63,823 bases of DNA from positions 1 to 63,823 of the forward strand of contig DHMK01000076.1 in the NCBI GenBank assembly GCA_002405755.1. Reading direction: 5' to 3'. Below the pieces are notes generated by a model that searched no databases, had not been told where the DNA came from, and saw only the letters and a program-made list of their open reading frames with translations. The stretch comes from Clostridiales bacterium UBA4644 (GTDB taxonomy: Bacteria; Bacillota; Clostridia; Oscillospirales; Butyricicoccaceae). The position numbers and the translations under genes are program-made. This document shows, piece by piece, positions 33,003 through 41,147 of this stretch (its first letter is position 1; every line of letters starts with the position of its first letter).

Positions 33003-34502
33003 ATGAGACGAGCAAAGCTGTTTTTGAGGAACACATTTCTGCTGACGGCCTCGGCGCTGCTCATGCGGCTGCTATCCATGGGCTTTCAGGCGTGGCTGGG
33101 CAAAAAGGTGGGCGCGGCGGGCATCGGCCTGTATGAGCTGCTGATGTCGGCCTATGGGCTGGCGGCGGCGCTGGCCGTTTCCGGCGTGCGGCTGTCCACC
33201 ATCCGCCTGCTGATGGAAAATGAGGCCTCCCGCCGAACCTCCCGCAGCGGCGTGGTCAAGCTCTGCCTGACCTATGCCCTGCTGCTGGGGTCGGGGGCCG
33301 GCGTGCTGCTTTGGTGCTGCGCAAATACCGTGGCCGACCTCTGGCTGGATCGGCCGGAGCTGATGAACTGCCTGCGGATCCTTTCCGCAAGCCTGCCCTG
33401 CCTGGCGCTTTCCTCCTGTCTGGACGGATGCTTTTCCGCTCTGCGGCAGGCGGGCCGGATCACGGGGATCCAACTGGGCTCCTTCGCCATCCACGCCCTT
33501 TTGACGGCGGCAGCCCTGCTGCGCTTTTCCGGAAACGATCCAGTGCGGGCCTGCACGCTGCTGGTCTGGTGCGGCTGCCTTTCCGACCTGTGCTCCCTGC
33601 TGTTTTCCTGGCTGACCTTCCGACGGGAGCGGTGGCGTCAGAGCTGTCCCCTGCCCCTTTCCATGACGCCGCGCCTGCTGCAGATCGCCCTGCCCGATGC
33701 GGTGGGTTCCTGGATCCGCTCCGGTCTGGTGACGGCAAAGCATCTGCTCATCCCAAAGGGTCTGCGGCGCACCGGCGCCAGCGCCAACGCAGCGCTGGCT
33801 ATCTACGGCGTGATCCAGGGCATGGCGCTGCCGGTGCTGGGCTTTACCGGGGTATTTTTGGGGACGGTGGCGGGGCTTCTCGTCCCGGAGGTGGCGGAAA
33901 ACCACGCAAAGGGCCAGACGGCCCAGCTCCACGCCATTCTCCAGCGAACGCTGCATCTGACGCTGCTGCTTTCCTTCTTCGCTGCCGGCGCGCTCTATTG
34001 CTACGGCGGAAAGCTGGGCCTTCTTCTTTACCGCTCCGGCGACGCGGCAGAATACATCCGTCTGCTGGCGCCGCTGACGCCGCTGATGTATCTGGACAAT
34101 ACGGTAGACGCCATGCTCAAGGGCATGGGCCTGCAGACGGTGAGCATGCGCATCAATATGCTGGACGCCGCTGTGAGCCTGCTGCTGGTGTGGCAGCTGA
34201 TCCCCCGGGTGGGCGTGGGCGGCTATCTTTTTACCATCTATGTGAGCGAGATCATGAATTTTCTTTTGAGCTACCGTCGCCTGCATCAAACGGCGGGCCT
34301 GCGGCTGGCCCTTTACCGCAGCGTTCTTGCGCCCCTGCTGGCCTCCTGCGGGGCTATGCTGCTGCCCCGGCTGCTCTTTCCGGCGCTGCCGGACGGAATG
34401 CTTCTGCTGCTGGCCGTGCCCTTCTACGGGCTGCTGCTGCGGCTTCTGGGCAGCGTCAGCAAAAGTGATCTTCGCTGGTTCCGGGGCATTTTTCAGTCAT
34501 AA
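33003..34502 (+). CDS. spoVB: SpoVB-like polysaccharide/lipid flippase (MOP superfamily)
   Basis: A 499-residue membrane protein with about 14 predicted helices, in the polysaccharide biosynthesis/MVF branch of the MOP exporter superfamily. Recognisable parts are GAAGIGLYELLMSAYGLAAALAVSG near the N-terminus (first half only quoted loosely), LPDAVGSWIRSGL, and LAPLTPLMYLDNTVDAMLKGMG. SpoVB proteins are needed for spore cortex synthesis and probably flip lipid II or related lipids in the mother cell. The ATG at 33003 has no Shine-Dalgarno, and a sigma-E-like promoter ends just before it. The symbol is by family; other clostridial SpoVB paralogs exist. Confidence 0.82.
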   Translation: MRRAKLFLRNTFLLTASALLMRLLSMGFQAWLGKKVGAAGIGLYELLMSAYGLAAALAVSGVRLSTIRLLMENEASRRTSRSGVVKLCLTYALLLGSGAGVLLWCCANTVADLWLDRPELMNCLRILSASLPCLALSSCLDGCFSALRQAGRITGIQLGSFAIHALLTAAALLRFSGNDPVRACTLLVWCGCLSDLCSLLFSWLTFRRERWRQSCPLPLSMTPRLLQIALPDAVGSWIRSGLVTAKHLLIPKGLRRTGASANAALAIYGVIQGMALPVLGFTGVFLGTVAGLLVPEVAENHAKGQTAQLHAILQRTLHLTLLLSFFAAGALYCYGGKLGLLLYRSGDAAEYIRLLAPLTPLMYLDNTVDAMLKGMGLQTVSMRINMLDAAVSLLLVWQLIPRVGVGGYLFTIYVSEIMNFLLSYRRLHQTAGLRLALYRSVLAPLLASCGAMLLPRLLFPALPDGMLLLLAVPFYGLLLRLLGSVSKSDLRWFRGIFQS

Positions 34503-34508
34503 GTCCAC

Positions 34509-34555
34509 AAAAAGCTCCTTCGCAGCCAAATGCGGCGCGAAGGAGCGGTTTTTTT
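34509..34555. terminator. Bidirectional terminator between spoVB-like and P1 peptidase genes
   Basis: Ten-base stem GCTCCTTCGC (34514-34523) / GCGAAGGAGC (34537-34546) with an extra inner GCC/GGC pairing, then TTTTTTT at 34549-34555. AAAAA at 34509-34513 gives a U-tract for the minus strand. Confidence 0.92.
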
Positions 34556-34574
34556 GCTTTTTCCTGATTTTTCT

Positions 34575-35618
34575 TTATTTCTGCAGGGCCGCAAGGCATT
34601 CCCGCAGACCATGCTGGATCCTTCCCGCCCGGCCGGTGAGAGTCTCCGCGTGCCAGAGGGAGCTGATGATGGCTTCCTCCACAGCCTCCGCGCTCATCTC
34701 CAGGACGGGATCGATCTTGTCGTCGTCCATCATCCGCATGGAAACAAAGGCGCTGTCGCCAAAATGGGGGACTCGGTTCGCCGTGGTGAAGGCGATGGCG
34801 ATATCGCCGCTGCCGTTGCCGTAAAAGGAGCCTGTACGAGCCAGACCCACGCCCGCCCGGCGGCAGATCCGCTTCAGCTGCCGCTCGCTGAGAGGAATAT
34901 CCGTGGCCAGCAGCATGATGATGGAGCCCTGATCCTTCTTTTGCGCATCCAGCATGGCCTTGATATCCCGGCCAAGGTGCCGGCCGTCTACGGTCAGGTT
35001 GCCGGCGGAACCGAAATTGCTCATGACCAGCGCGCCGATGGTATAGTCCTTCCCGTCCAGCTCTACCACCCTGGAGGCCGAGCCGATGCCGCCCTTCAGG
35101 CCCAGACAGCACATCCCCGTGCCGGAGCCGACAGCCCCTTCCTCAAATGTCTCAGAAGCATTTTCCAGTGCCTGGAAAACATGTTCTTCCTGTACATGCA
35201 GGCCGCGGATATCGTTAAGCTGCCCATCGTTGCACTCGCAGACCAGAGGATTCACCGTGCCGGTGGTCAGGCCGATCTCCGGATTTTGAGCCAACATATA
35301 GCGGATCAGGGCGGTGGCCGCCGTGCCGATGCTCAGGGTATTGGTCATGATGATGGGCGTCTCGATGGTGCCAAGCTCCTCTACCTGCACCAGACCCATA
35401 GTCTTGCCGAAGCCGTTGATCACGGCCGAAGCCGCCATGACCTTGTCCCGAAACAGATTGCCCCCGTGAGGCAGAATGGCGGTGACGCCGGTGTTGATGT
35501 CCTTGCCGTCCCGCAGGGTTACATGCCCCACTTTGACGCCGGATACATCGGTAATCAGATTGCGGGGACCGGGCTTGCCCTTGCCGATCCGGATGCCGGA
35601 TTGCTGATTCAGACCCAT
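34575..35618 (-). CDS. P1-family peptidase (S58, DmpA/NylC-like amidohydrolase)
   Basis: A 347-residue member of the self-processing Ntn-type family S58. Conserved parts are LITDVSGVKVGHVTL, TGVTAILPHGG, the VNGFGKTMGL-like NGFGKTMGL, GAVGSGTGMCC and the TIGALVMSNFG segment. By analogy with DmpA and NylC, the residue starting TIGALV (Thr193) is the likely N-terminal nucleophile freed by autocleavage. Family members hydrolyse N-terminal amino-acid amides, beta-peptides or nylon oligomers; the physiological substrate here is unknown. The protein is cytosolic, without a signal peptide. It begins 33 bases after the HAD-IIA stop and is probably co-transcribed with it. Confidence 0.9.
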   Translation of the reverse strand: MGLNQQSGIRIGKGKPGPRNLITDVSGVKVGHVTLRDGKDINTGVTAILPHGGNLFRDKVMAASAVINGFGKTMGLVQVEELGTIETPIIMTNTLSIGTAATALIRYMLAQNPEIGLTTGTVNPLVCECNDGQLNDIRGLHVQEEHVFQALENASETFEEGAVGSGTGMCCLGLKGGIGSASRVVELDGKDYTIGALVMSNFGSAGNLTVDGRHLGRDIKAMLDAQKKDQGSIIMLLATDIPLSERQLKRICRRAGVGLARTGSFYGNGSGDIAIAFTTANRVPHFGDSAFVSMRMMDDDKIDPVLEMSAEAVEEAIISSLWHAETLTGRAGRIQHGLRECLAALQK

Positions 35619-35651
35619 GATAAAAGCTCCTTTACATATGTGTTAAAAATA

Positions 35652-36452
35652 TTATTGGTTCTCCTGCTGCAGCGCGGTGAGAAAGGCGCGGATGTCCTGA
35701 AAGATCCAAGTGGGCTTGACGGAGCTCTGCTCCGCATCCTGCAGCGTGGCCTCGCCGCTGAGCATCAGCGCCGTGTCAATGCCGGCGTTAACGCCGCTCT
35801 GGATATCGGTATAGAGCCGGTCCCCCAGCAAAACAGCCTGCTCCGGCAAAAAGCCCGTCTGCTCCAGCGCCAGAAGGGGCATGTCCGCCTGGGGCTTGCC
35901 TAACACATGGGGCCGGCGGCCCGTGGCGCGAAACAGCATCTCGCAGACACTGCCGCAATCCGGAACGGAGCCATACCAGGTGGGACAGACCCAATCCGGA
36001 TTGGTGGCCGCGAAGTCCACGCCTCGGTTCAGCAGGATGCAGGCATCCTCCAGCTTTTGAAAGGTCAGCTCCGTATCAAAGCCGCAGCAGAGACAGTCGA
36101 TCCCCTCCTCCAGCCGATCGGTCACCGGCAGGCCGGCCTCCGCCAGCTGCTGCCGGAAGGACGCCGTGCCGAAGGCATAGATCCTGCGATACTGCTTTTT
36201 CCTGAGATAGCGGGCCGTCACATGGACGGAGGTGAGAAAGTCCTCCCGCTCCGCCGCGATGCCCAGCCGGGCCAGCTTTTCCACATAGGCGGAAACGCCC
36301 CGGGAGGAATTGTTGGTCAGGTAAAGGGTTCTGCCGCCCACGGCGCGGACCCAGGCCAAAAAGTCCAGCGTCCCGTCAAACAGCCGGTCGTCCAAATAGA
36401 TGGTCCCGTCCATATCCAGCAGAAACAGGCGCTTATCCGCCAGGCCGCCCAT
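35652..36452 (-). CDS. HAD-IIA family phosphatase (second copy)
   Basis: A 266-residue phosphatase of the NagD/p-nitrophenylphosphatase type. Motif I is LLDMDGTIYLDD, motif II LYLTNNSSRG, then VLGKPQADM and the acidic motif LLGDRLYTDIQSG. ATG 36452 is chosen since GGAGG lies seven bases upstream; ATG 36458 would abut the Shine-Dalgarno. It has a good sigma-A promoter fused to the preceding terminator. It is diverged from the copy at 348-1139, so it is unlikely to be a recent duplicate. Substrate unknown. Confidence 0.88.
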   Translation of the reverse strand: MGGLADKRLFLLDMDGTIYLDDRLFDGTLDFLAWVRAVGGRTLYLTNNSSRGVSAYVEKLARLGIAAEREDFLTSVHVTARYLRKKQYRRIYAFGTASFRQQLAEAGLPVTDRLEEGIDCLCCGFDTELTFQKLEDACILLNRGVDFAATNPDWVCPTWYGSVPDCGSVCEMLFRATGRRPHVLGKPQADMPLLALEQTGFLPEQAVLLGDRLYTDIQSGVNAGIDTALMLSGEATLQDAEQSSVKPTWIFQDIRAFLTALQQENQ

Positions 36453-36478
36453 GCGCATCCCTCCTTTGATCCTTTTCT

Positions 36479-36507
36479 ATTATGCCGTTTTGCTGCGGGA
36501 AAGTCAA
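36479..36507 (-). promoter_or_regulatory. Sigma-A promoter of the HAD-IIA/P1 peptidase operon
   Basis: Minus-strand -35 TTGACT (36507-36502), 17 bases, -10 CATAAT (36484-36479). The -35 begins two bases after the T-run of the sipL terminator. Confidence 0.75.
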
Positions 36508-36508
36508 G

Positions 36509-36532
36509 AAAAAAGGGCCGCAGACGCGGCCC
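36509..36532 (-). terminator. Terminator after the sipL-like gene
   Basis: Perfect seven-base stem GGGCCGC / GCGGCCC with a four-base loop, then TTTTTT on the minus strand, 23 bases after the stop codon. Confidence 0.93.
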
Positions 36533-36555
36533 GGAGGATGGAAAATGCTTTTACT

Positions 36556-38037
36556 TTACCGGCTGAAGGGGACCAGGATCAGCTGGCCCGGCTTCAGGCT
36601 CCCCTCCTCCAGACGGTTGGCGGAGAGGATCTCCTCCCGACGTGCGCCGTATTGCCGGGCGATGCTCCAAACGGTCTCCTTGGGCTCGGCGCAGCGGAGC
36701 ACCAGCGTCCCCGCCGGCGGAAGGACCCGGGGCTTTTCCTTCTCCAGCGTGCAGGCGCTCACCTGACGGCAGCTGCTGCACACCTGCCCCCGCCCCTGCA
36801 AAGCCGCCCGAAACCGGATGGAGATCCGCCCGTCGCTCTCCGCCTGACAGATCAGCTCCCGCAGACAGGCCCGCACGGAAAGTTGCTCCAGACACACCGG
36901 CTCCTCCGCCGTCACGATAACGGTATGCTCCGCGCAGTGCAGCCGGCCCCGGGGGCAGCAATAGAGCACCCGGAAGGTATATTGCCCCAGCATCCGCCCC
37001 TCCTCCGCGCCGCCCCGGGCGCACCAACGGCAGTTGACGATGCGTCCCGCCGGCTCCTCCGCCGCAAAGACCTGACTGACGGGGATGACCGTCTCCGTCT
37101 GCCGGGGCGCAGGACAGTTCATCTCCTCCGTGGCGCATTCCGATTCGTAGCCGGTGCTGTAGGCGTCCTGCAGGACGGAAAACCGCTGCCGCCGCACCGC
37201 CTTGGCCCAAGCGCAGCCGGTGATGCTGCAGGAAAGGGTGGGCTGCTCGCCGTCCAGAAGGCTGACCTGGCTCTGCATGGTCTGATATTCCACCGTCACC
37301 GCGTCGCCGCTCTCCACGCTCTCACATTCCATCACCTGAGAATAAGGGATCAGCGCCTCCTGGACCCGGGTCTCCTGCCCCTCCAGCAAAACGGTCCGCA
37401 GGCAAACATTGCCTCGAAGCATCAGCTTGCCCGTGAGGATCCGCTGCTCCTCCTGCCGCCATTCCACCTCATACTGCAAAAGCCTTCCGCTGGCGTTCAG
37501 GCGGATCTCGTCCGCCGCCGTGACCTTTTTCTCTGCCACCGCCCGCAAAACCTCCAGCTCCACCTGCTCCGTCAGCGTCTGGACGCCCTCCTCCGGCGCG
37601 CCGTTCAGCCCCTCGGAAAGGGTCAGCTGCTGCCGCTGATACACTCTGGCCTGCAGGGAGAGCTGCGTCTGCAGCTGCAGCTTGCGGGGATTGCGCAAAA
37701 GCGCCTCCGCCCGCACCGGCTCCAGATGGACCTCCGCCACATCCTCCGGCCGGCAGCCGGGCAGGGCATATTCCTGCGAAAAGGGGATGCTGCCCCGGAC
37801 GAACTGGCAGCTTTCCTCCTCTGTCAGGCAGACGGCCTCCATTTCCACAACGCCCTCCAGCAAAAGCGCGTCCTTTTTCAGGCTGCGCTGCTTGATCTGG
37901 CAGACGGCGTTTGCCGTAAGGACGCCATAAACATCCGCCAGCGTATCCGGCACGATGACCTCCGCGCTCTCCTCCCGGGTCTGCTCCGTCTGGGTCAGCA
38001 GAACATACCGGTCATAGCTGTTCTTTACCAGTTCCAT
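36556..38037 (-). CDS. sipL: SipL-like spore coat morphogenesis protein (SPOCS + LysM)
   Basis: A 493-residue protein with repeated DUF3794/SPOCS-type beta-rich domains and a C-terminal LysM domain (KETVWSIARQYGARREEIL onward, about residues 445-490). This architecture matches SipL of Clostridioides difficile, which binds SpoIVA through the LysM domain and is required for spore coat assembly in the mother cell. The N-terminal part (DTLADVYGVLTANAVCQIKQ) is the SPOCS repeat start. The protein is cysteine-rich for its size. It is preceded by a sigma-E-like promoter and an AAGGAG ribosome site. Other clostridial SPOCS proteins exist, so the symbol is by architecture. Confidence 0.82.
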   Translation of the reverse strand: MELVKNSYDRYVLLTQTEQTREESAEVIVPDTLADVYGVLTANAVCQIKQRSLKKDALLLEGVVEMEAVCLTEEESCQFVRGSIPFSQEYALPGCRPEDVAEVHLEPVRAEALLRNPRKLQLQTQLSLQARVYQRQQLTLSEGLNGAPEEGVQTLTEQVELEVLRAVAEKKVTAADEIRLNASGRLLQYEVEWRQEEQRILTGKLMLRGNVCLRTVLLEGQETRVQEALIPYSQVMECESVESGDAVTVEYQTMQSQVSLLDGEQPTLSCSITGCAWAKAVRRQRFSVLQDAYSTGYESECATEEMNCPAPRQTETVIPVSQVFAAEEPAGRIVNCRWCARGGAEEGRMLGQYTFRVLYCCPRGRLHCAEHTVIVTAEEPVCLEQLSVRACLRELICQAESDGRISIRFRAALQGRGQVCSSCRQVSACTLEKEKPRVLPPAGTLVLRCAEPKETVWSIARQYGARREEILSANRLEEGSLKPGQLILVPFSR

Positions 38038-38076
38038 GCTTGTTCCTTCTCCTTTTCCACAGTGGTTTCTTGCTCC

Positions 38077-38105
38077 ATCCTATGCGCGGAAAAAGAAAAC
38101 TATGA
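38077..38105 (-). promoter_or_regulatory. Sigma-E-like promoter of the sipL-like gene
   Basis: Minus-strand TCATAGT (38105-38099) matches the sigma-E -35 at six of seven positions; CATAGGAT (38084-38077) matches the -10 at six of eight; spacer 14 bases. The expected start lies about 30 bases before the ATG, and sipL is sigma-E-dependent in C. difficile. Confidence 0.5.
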
Positions 38106-38110
38106 AAAGG

Positions 38111-38132
38111 AAAAGGCCGCCCGCAGGCGGCC
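38111..38132 (-). terminator. Terminator after the leucine-rich repeat gene
   Basis: Seven-base stem GGCCGCC / GGCGGCC with a TGCG loop followed by TTTTCCTTTTC on the minus strand, 15 bases past the stop. Confidence 0.85.
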
Positions 38133-38147
38133 TGAGAAATGCGATGT

Positions 38148-40217
38148 TCAGATCGTGCCGAAGGAGATCGCCTCGCCCACGGGCGCGGGAGAACCCAGCG
38201 ATTCCACCAGAAAGACCTTCAGCTGGGCGATGCTGCCCCCGGTGTTGTCCACGGGGAGGGTCACCTTCAGCGTCATATCCTTGGGCATCTCCTCCAGCGT
38301 CAGCCAGAGCAGGCCCTGATAGCGGCCCCTTTCGTCATACTGCGCCAGCATGACGGCGCCGCTGCCGCTGTCCTTCAGATGGCGGACGGTCACCGTCACC
38401 AGCAGCCGCTCTGCCGGAAGCTCCTGCAGTAGATTCCCCGCCCCATCCAAAACGGTGATGCCCTCCAAACGGAAGTCCTCGTTTCCGCCCACGGCGGGAA
38501 GCCGGGTAAAGACGGCGGAGACCCTGTGGTTGCCCGTGGCGGTGAAGGTATTGCCCTCAATGGCATCCCCGTCCACATAGATGGCGCTCAGCGCATAGCC
38601 CCGGTAGGGCGTGGCCGTGACGGTGACGGTGTCCCCCACCTTGGCCGTATTGGCGCTCACGGCGACCCAGCCGCCCTCGCTGGCCGCCACGGTGATGCGG
38701 CAATAATAGTCGTCCAGCGTGGAGTTATAATAGATCGTGGCGTTCTTCAGCGGGTCGTTGCCCGTGGCGATGGGCAGCACCTTCCATTCCGCCTCGCTGC
38801 CGGCGTAAAAGACCTCCTGAATGTTTTTGCAGCCATAGAATGCGTTGGCCGCCACGCCCTTCAGGCCCTTCGGCAGCACCACGCGCCGGATGCAGGCAGC
38901 ATTGCGGAACAGCCCCTGCCGGATCACCGTGACGCTCTCCGGAAGCTCCAGCGTCTCCACCAGTTCGCCGTTCAGATAAAGCTTCTCGGCTTCATACAGC
39001 GGATTGGCTTCTTCATCGCCAAAGGCAATGCCGCACCAGGCCGCCAGATCGGTGATATAGACATCCTTCAGGTTGCTCAAGTAGAACGCCTTCTCGCCGA
39101 TGGCGGTGACGCTGGAAGGGATCTCAATACTGGCCAGACTGCGGCAGCTCCGAAATGCGTGGTTGCCGATGGCGGTAACGCCCTCCGGGATGGTGACGCC
39201 GGTCAGGCTGTCGCAGTTGGAAAACGCATAGTCGCCGATGGCAGTGACGCTCTCCGGGATGGTGATACTGGCCAGACTGTCACACCCAGAAAATACACTC
39301 TCGCCGATGACCGTGACGCCGGTTGGAATATTGATACTGCTCAGGCTGGTGCAGTAGGAGAACGCGGCGCCGCCAATGGCGGTGACGCCCTCCGGAATCG
39401 TGATACTGGTCAGGCTGGTGCAGCCGTAGAACGCGGCGTCGCCGATGGTGGTGACACCCTCCGGGATCTCGATGCCGGTCAGACTGGTGCAGCCTTCGAA
39501 CGCGTTGCTGCCGATGACAGCGATGCCGTCTGGGAGCTTGATGCTGCTCAGGCTGGTGCAGTTCCAGAATGCGCCGTCGCCGATGGCGGTGACGCCCGCC
39601 GGGAGGGTGACCTGGATCAGATCCTTGAAGCCGTAAAAGCTGTAAGCCTTTACAGCGTCCTCGGGAACGGTGACAGAGACGAGCTTCTGGCCGTTCAGCA
39701 AGAGGTTCCCTCCGTTGCACATGGGGGTCGCGGCAGAATTCGCAAAATCGATCCGGCACCAGGCGTCCAGATCGGTGATAGAAACATCCTTCAGGCTTTC
39801 ACAGCGGGAAAACGCATATTCGCCAACGGCGGTGACACTCTCCGGGATCGTGATACTGCTCAGGCTGGTGCAGTAGGCGAATGCGGAGCGGCCGATGGCG
39901 GTGACGCCCTCCGGGAGGGTGATGCTGCTCAGGCTGCTGCAGCCTTCGAACGCGCAATCGCCGATTGTTGTGACGCCGTTTTCGATCACCACGGTTTTAA
40001 TGCTGTCGCGACTTTGATACCAGGGAATCCTATAATAGCGATAATCCTCCATCGCACCGGTCCCAGAGACGGTCAGCATTCCTGCCGCGTCCAGCGTCCA
40101 GGTAAGGTTTTCGCCGCAGGTACCGGAGCTCACCTCGGCGCTCTCCGCCGCGGCGGAGAAGGTCAGAAGGCAGCAGACCGCCGCCAGCAGGGCAAGCAGA
40201 GCAAGGGCTTTTTTCAT
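38148..40217 (-). CDS. Secreted BspA-type leucine-rich repeat protein
   Basis: A 689-residue exported protein. A Sec signal peptide ends near residue 24 (FSAAA). Residues 30-70 form a small beta domain (LTWTLDAAGMLTVSGTG). About 14 repeats of 23 residues follow (consensus IPEGVTAIGxxAFxxCxSLxxI, LRR_5/TpLRR type), interrupted by two related islands containing ITDLxAWC. After residue 500 comes a bacterial-repeat-type beta domain (AKVGDTVTVTATPYRGYAL) and a C-terminal beta region. No LPXTG motif, SLH domain or C-terminal membrane helix is seen, so it is probably secreted or loosely bound. BspA-like proteins serve in adhesion to host or other bacteria; the ligand is unknown. Confidence 0.88.
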   Translation of the reverse strand: MKKALALLALLAAVCCLLTFSAAAESAEVSSGTCGENLTWTLDAAGMLTVSGTGAMEDYRYYRIPWYQSRDSIKTVVIENGVTTIGDCAFEGCSSLSSITLPEGVTAIGRSAFAYCTSLSSITIPESVTAVGEYAFSRCESLKDVSITDLDAWCRIDFANSAATPMCNGGNLLLNGQKLVSVTVPEDAVKAYSFYGFKDLIQVTLPAGVTAIGDGAFWNCTSLSSIKLPDGIAVIGSNAFEGCTSLTGIEIPEGVTTIGDAAFYGCTSLTSITIPEGVTAIGGAAFSYCTSLSSINIPTGVTVIGESVFSGCDSLASITIPESVTAIGDYAFSNCDSLTGVTIPEGVTAIGNHAFRSCRSLASIEIPSSVTAIGEKAFYLSNLKDVYITDLAAWCGIAFGDEEANPLYEAEKLYLNGELVETLELPESVTVIRQGLFRNAACIRRVVLPKGLKGVAANAFYGCKNIQEVFYAGSEAEWKVLPIATGNDPLKNATIYYNSTLDDYYCRITVAASEGGWVAVSANTAKVGDTVTVTATPYRGYALSAIYVDGDAIEGNTFTATGNHRVSAVFTRLPAVGGNEDFRLEGITVLDGAGNLLQELPAERLLVTVTVRHLKDSGSGAVMLAQYDERGRYQGLLWLTLEEMPKDMTLKVTLPVDNTGGSIAQLKVFLVESLGSPAPVGEAISFGTI
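39060..39608 (-). repeat. Eight tandem 69-base repeats inside the LRR gene
   Basis: Repeats encoding residues 204-386 keep near-identical DNA blocks such as GGCGGTGACGCC and GGGATGGTGATACTG-type segments every 69 bases. Such DNA can change copy number by recombination or replication slippage. Confidence 0.8.
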
Positions 40218-40271
40218 GTTTTTTTTCGCTCCTTTGATCTATAATTGTCCGAGGTACGGATGATAAACTGC

Positions 40272-41147
40272 TTACCAGAGCTTCTGCCCGGCAACCTCTT
40301 CAAAGAGCTGCTGATAGCTGCGGTAGCGGCTGGGGGCGATTTCTCCCTGCTCCACGGCCTGCCGCACGGCGCAGCCCGGCTCGTGGATATGGTGGCAGTC
40401 GGAAAAGCGGCACCGGCCGAAGCATCGACCGATCTCCGGAAAATAATGCTGCAGGCTCTCCCGGGTGAGCTTTTCCATGCGCACCGCATCGAAGGTGGAA
40501 AAGCCCGGCGTATCCGCCACGAAGCCGCCATTTTCCAGTCGCAGCAGCTCCACATGGCGAGTGGTGTGGCGGCCCCGCTGGATCTTTTGGCTCATCTCCC
40601 CCACCTGCAGGGAAAAGCGGCCGTCTACCCGGTTGAGCAGGCTGGATTTTCCGATGGCGGAATTGCCGGTAAAGGCGGAGATCTTCCCCGCCAGCCGGGC
40701 CTTCAGGGCCTCGATGCCCTCCCCCGTAACGGCGCTGGCCCGCAATACCGGAAAGCCCGCCCGCCGGTAGGTCTCCTCCAGCGCTGGGCTGGGGTCTAGA
40801 TCGGCCTTGCTCAAAAGGATCACCGGCTGGATCCCCTGATAAAGCGCCACCACCGTGACCTTATCCACCAGATAAGGATCCGTCACCGGCGGCGCCTGAG
40901 AGCAGAGGATCACCAGCTGGTCGATGTTGGCGATGGCCGGGCGGATCAGGCTGTTGCGCCGTGGCTCCCGCCCGGTGATATAGCCGCCGGAGGCGCTGCG
41001 CCGGAGGGTCACCCGGTCGCCGCAGGCCAAAATGCCCTCCTGCCGCACTTTTCCGCCGGCTCGGCAGCGGACGGTCTCCGCCCCGCAGGCCACGTCATAA
41101 TTTCCGCCTACGCCCTTTAATACGACGCCCTTCCCCACTGCTTCCAT
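40272..41147 (-). CDS. rsgA: Ribosome biogenesis GTPase RsgA
   Basis: A 291-residue circularly permuted GTPase that checks maturation of the 30S subunit. The N-terminal OB-fold is followed by G4 (LLSKADL), G5-like AVTGEG, then G1 NSAIGKSSLLN and G3 DTPGFS, confirming the permutation. The C-terminal zinc site is CRFSDCHHIHEPGC. It is the last gene of the conserved fmt-rsmB-rlmN-stp-prkC-rsgA string and shares one base with the prkC stop. PrkC-type kinases phosphorylate RsgA (CpgA) in Bacillus. Confidence 0.95.
   Translation of the reverse strand: MEAVGKGVVLKGVGGNYDVACGAETVRCRAGGKVRQEGILACGDRVTLRRSASGGYITGREPRRNSLIRPAIANIDQLVILCSQAPPVTDPYLVDKVTVVALYQGIQPVILLSKADLDPSPALEETYRRAGFPVLRASAVTGEGIEALKARLAGKISAFTGNSAIGKSSLLNRVDGRFSLQVGEMSQKIQRGRHTTRHVELLRLENGGFVADTPGFSTFDAVRMEKLTRESLQHYFPEIGRCFGRCRFSDCHHIHEPGCAVRQAVEQGEIAPSRYRSYQQLFEEVAGQKLW

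Noticed and set aside
348..36452. The two HAD-IIA genes as a recent duplication.
   Set aside because: Their sequences differ in most positions outside motifs, so they are distinct family members rather than a fresh copy.
39060..39608. Regular repeats that might be mistaken for a CRISPR array.
   Set aside because: They are 69-base coding repeats in frame without unique spacers and no cas genes are near.
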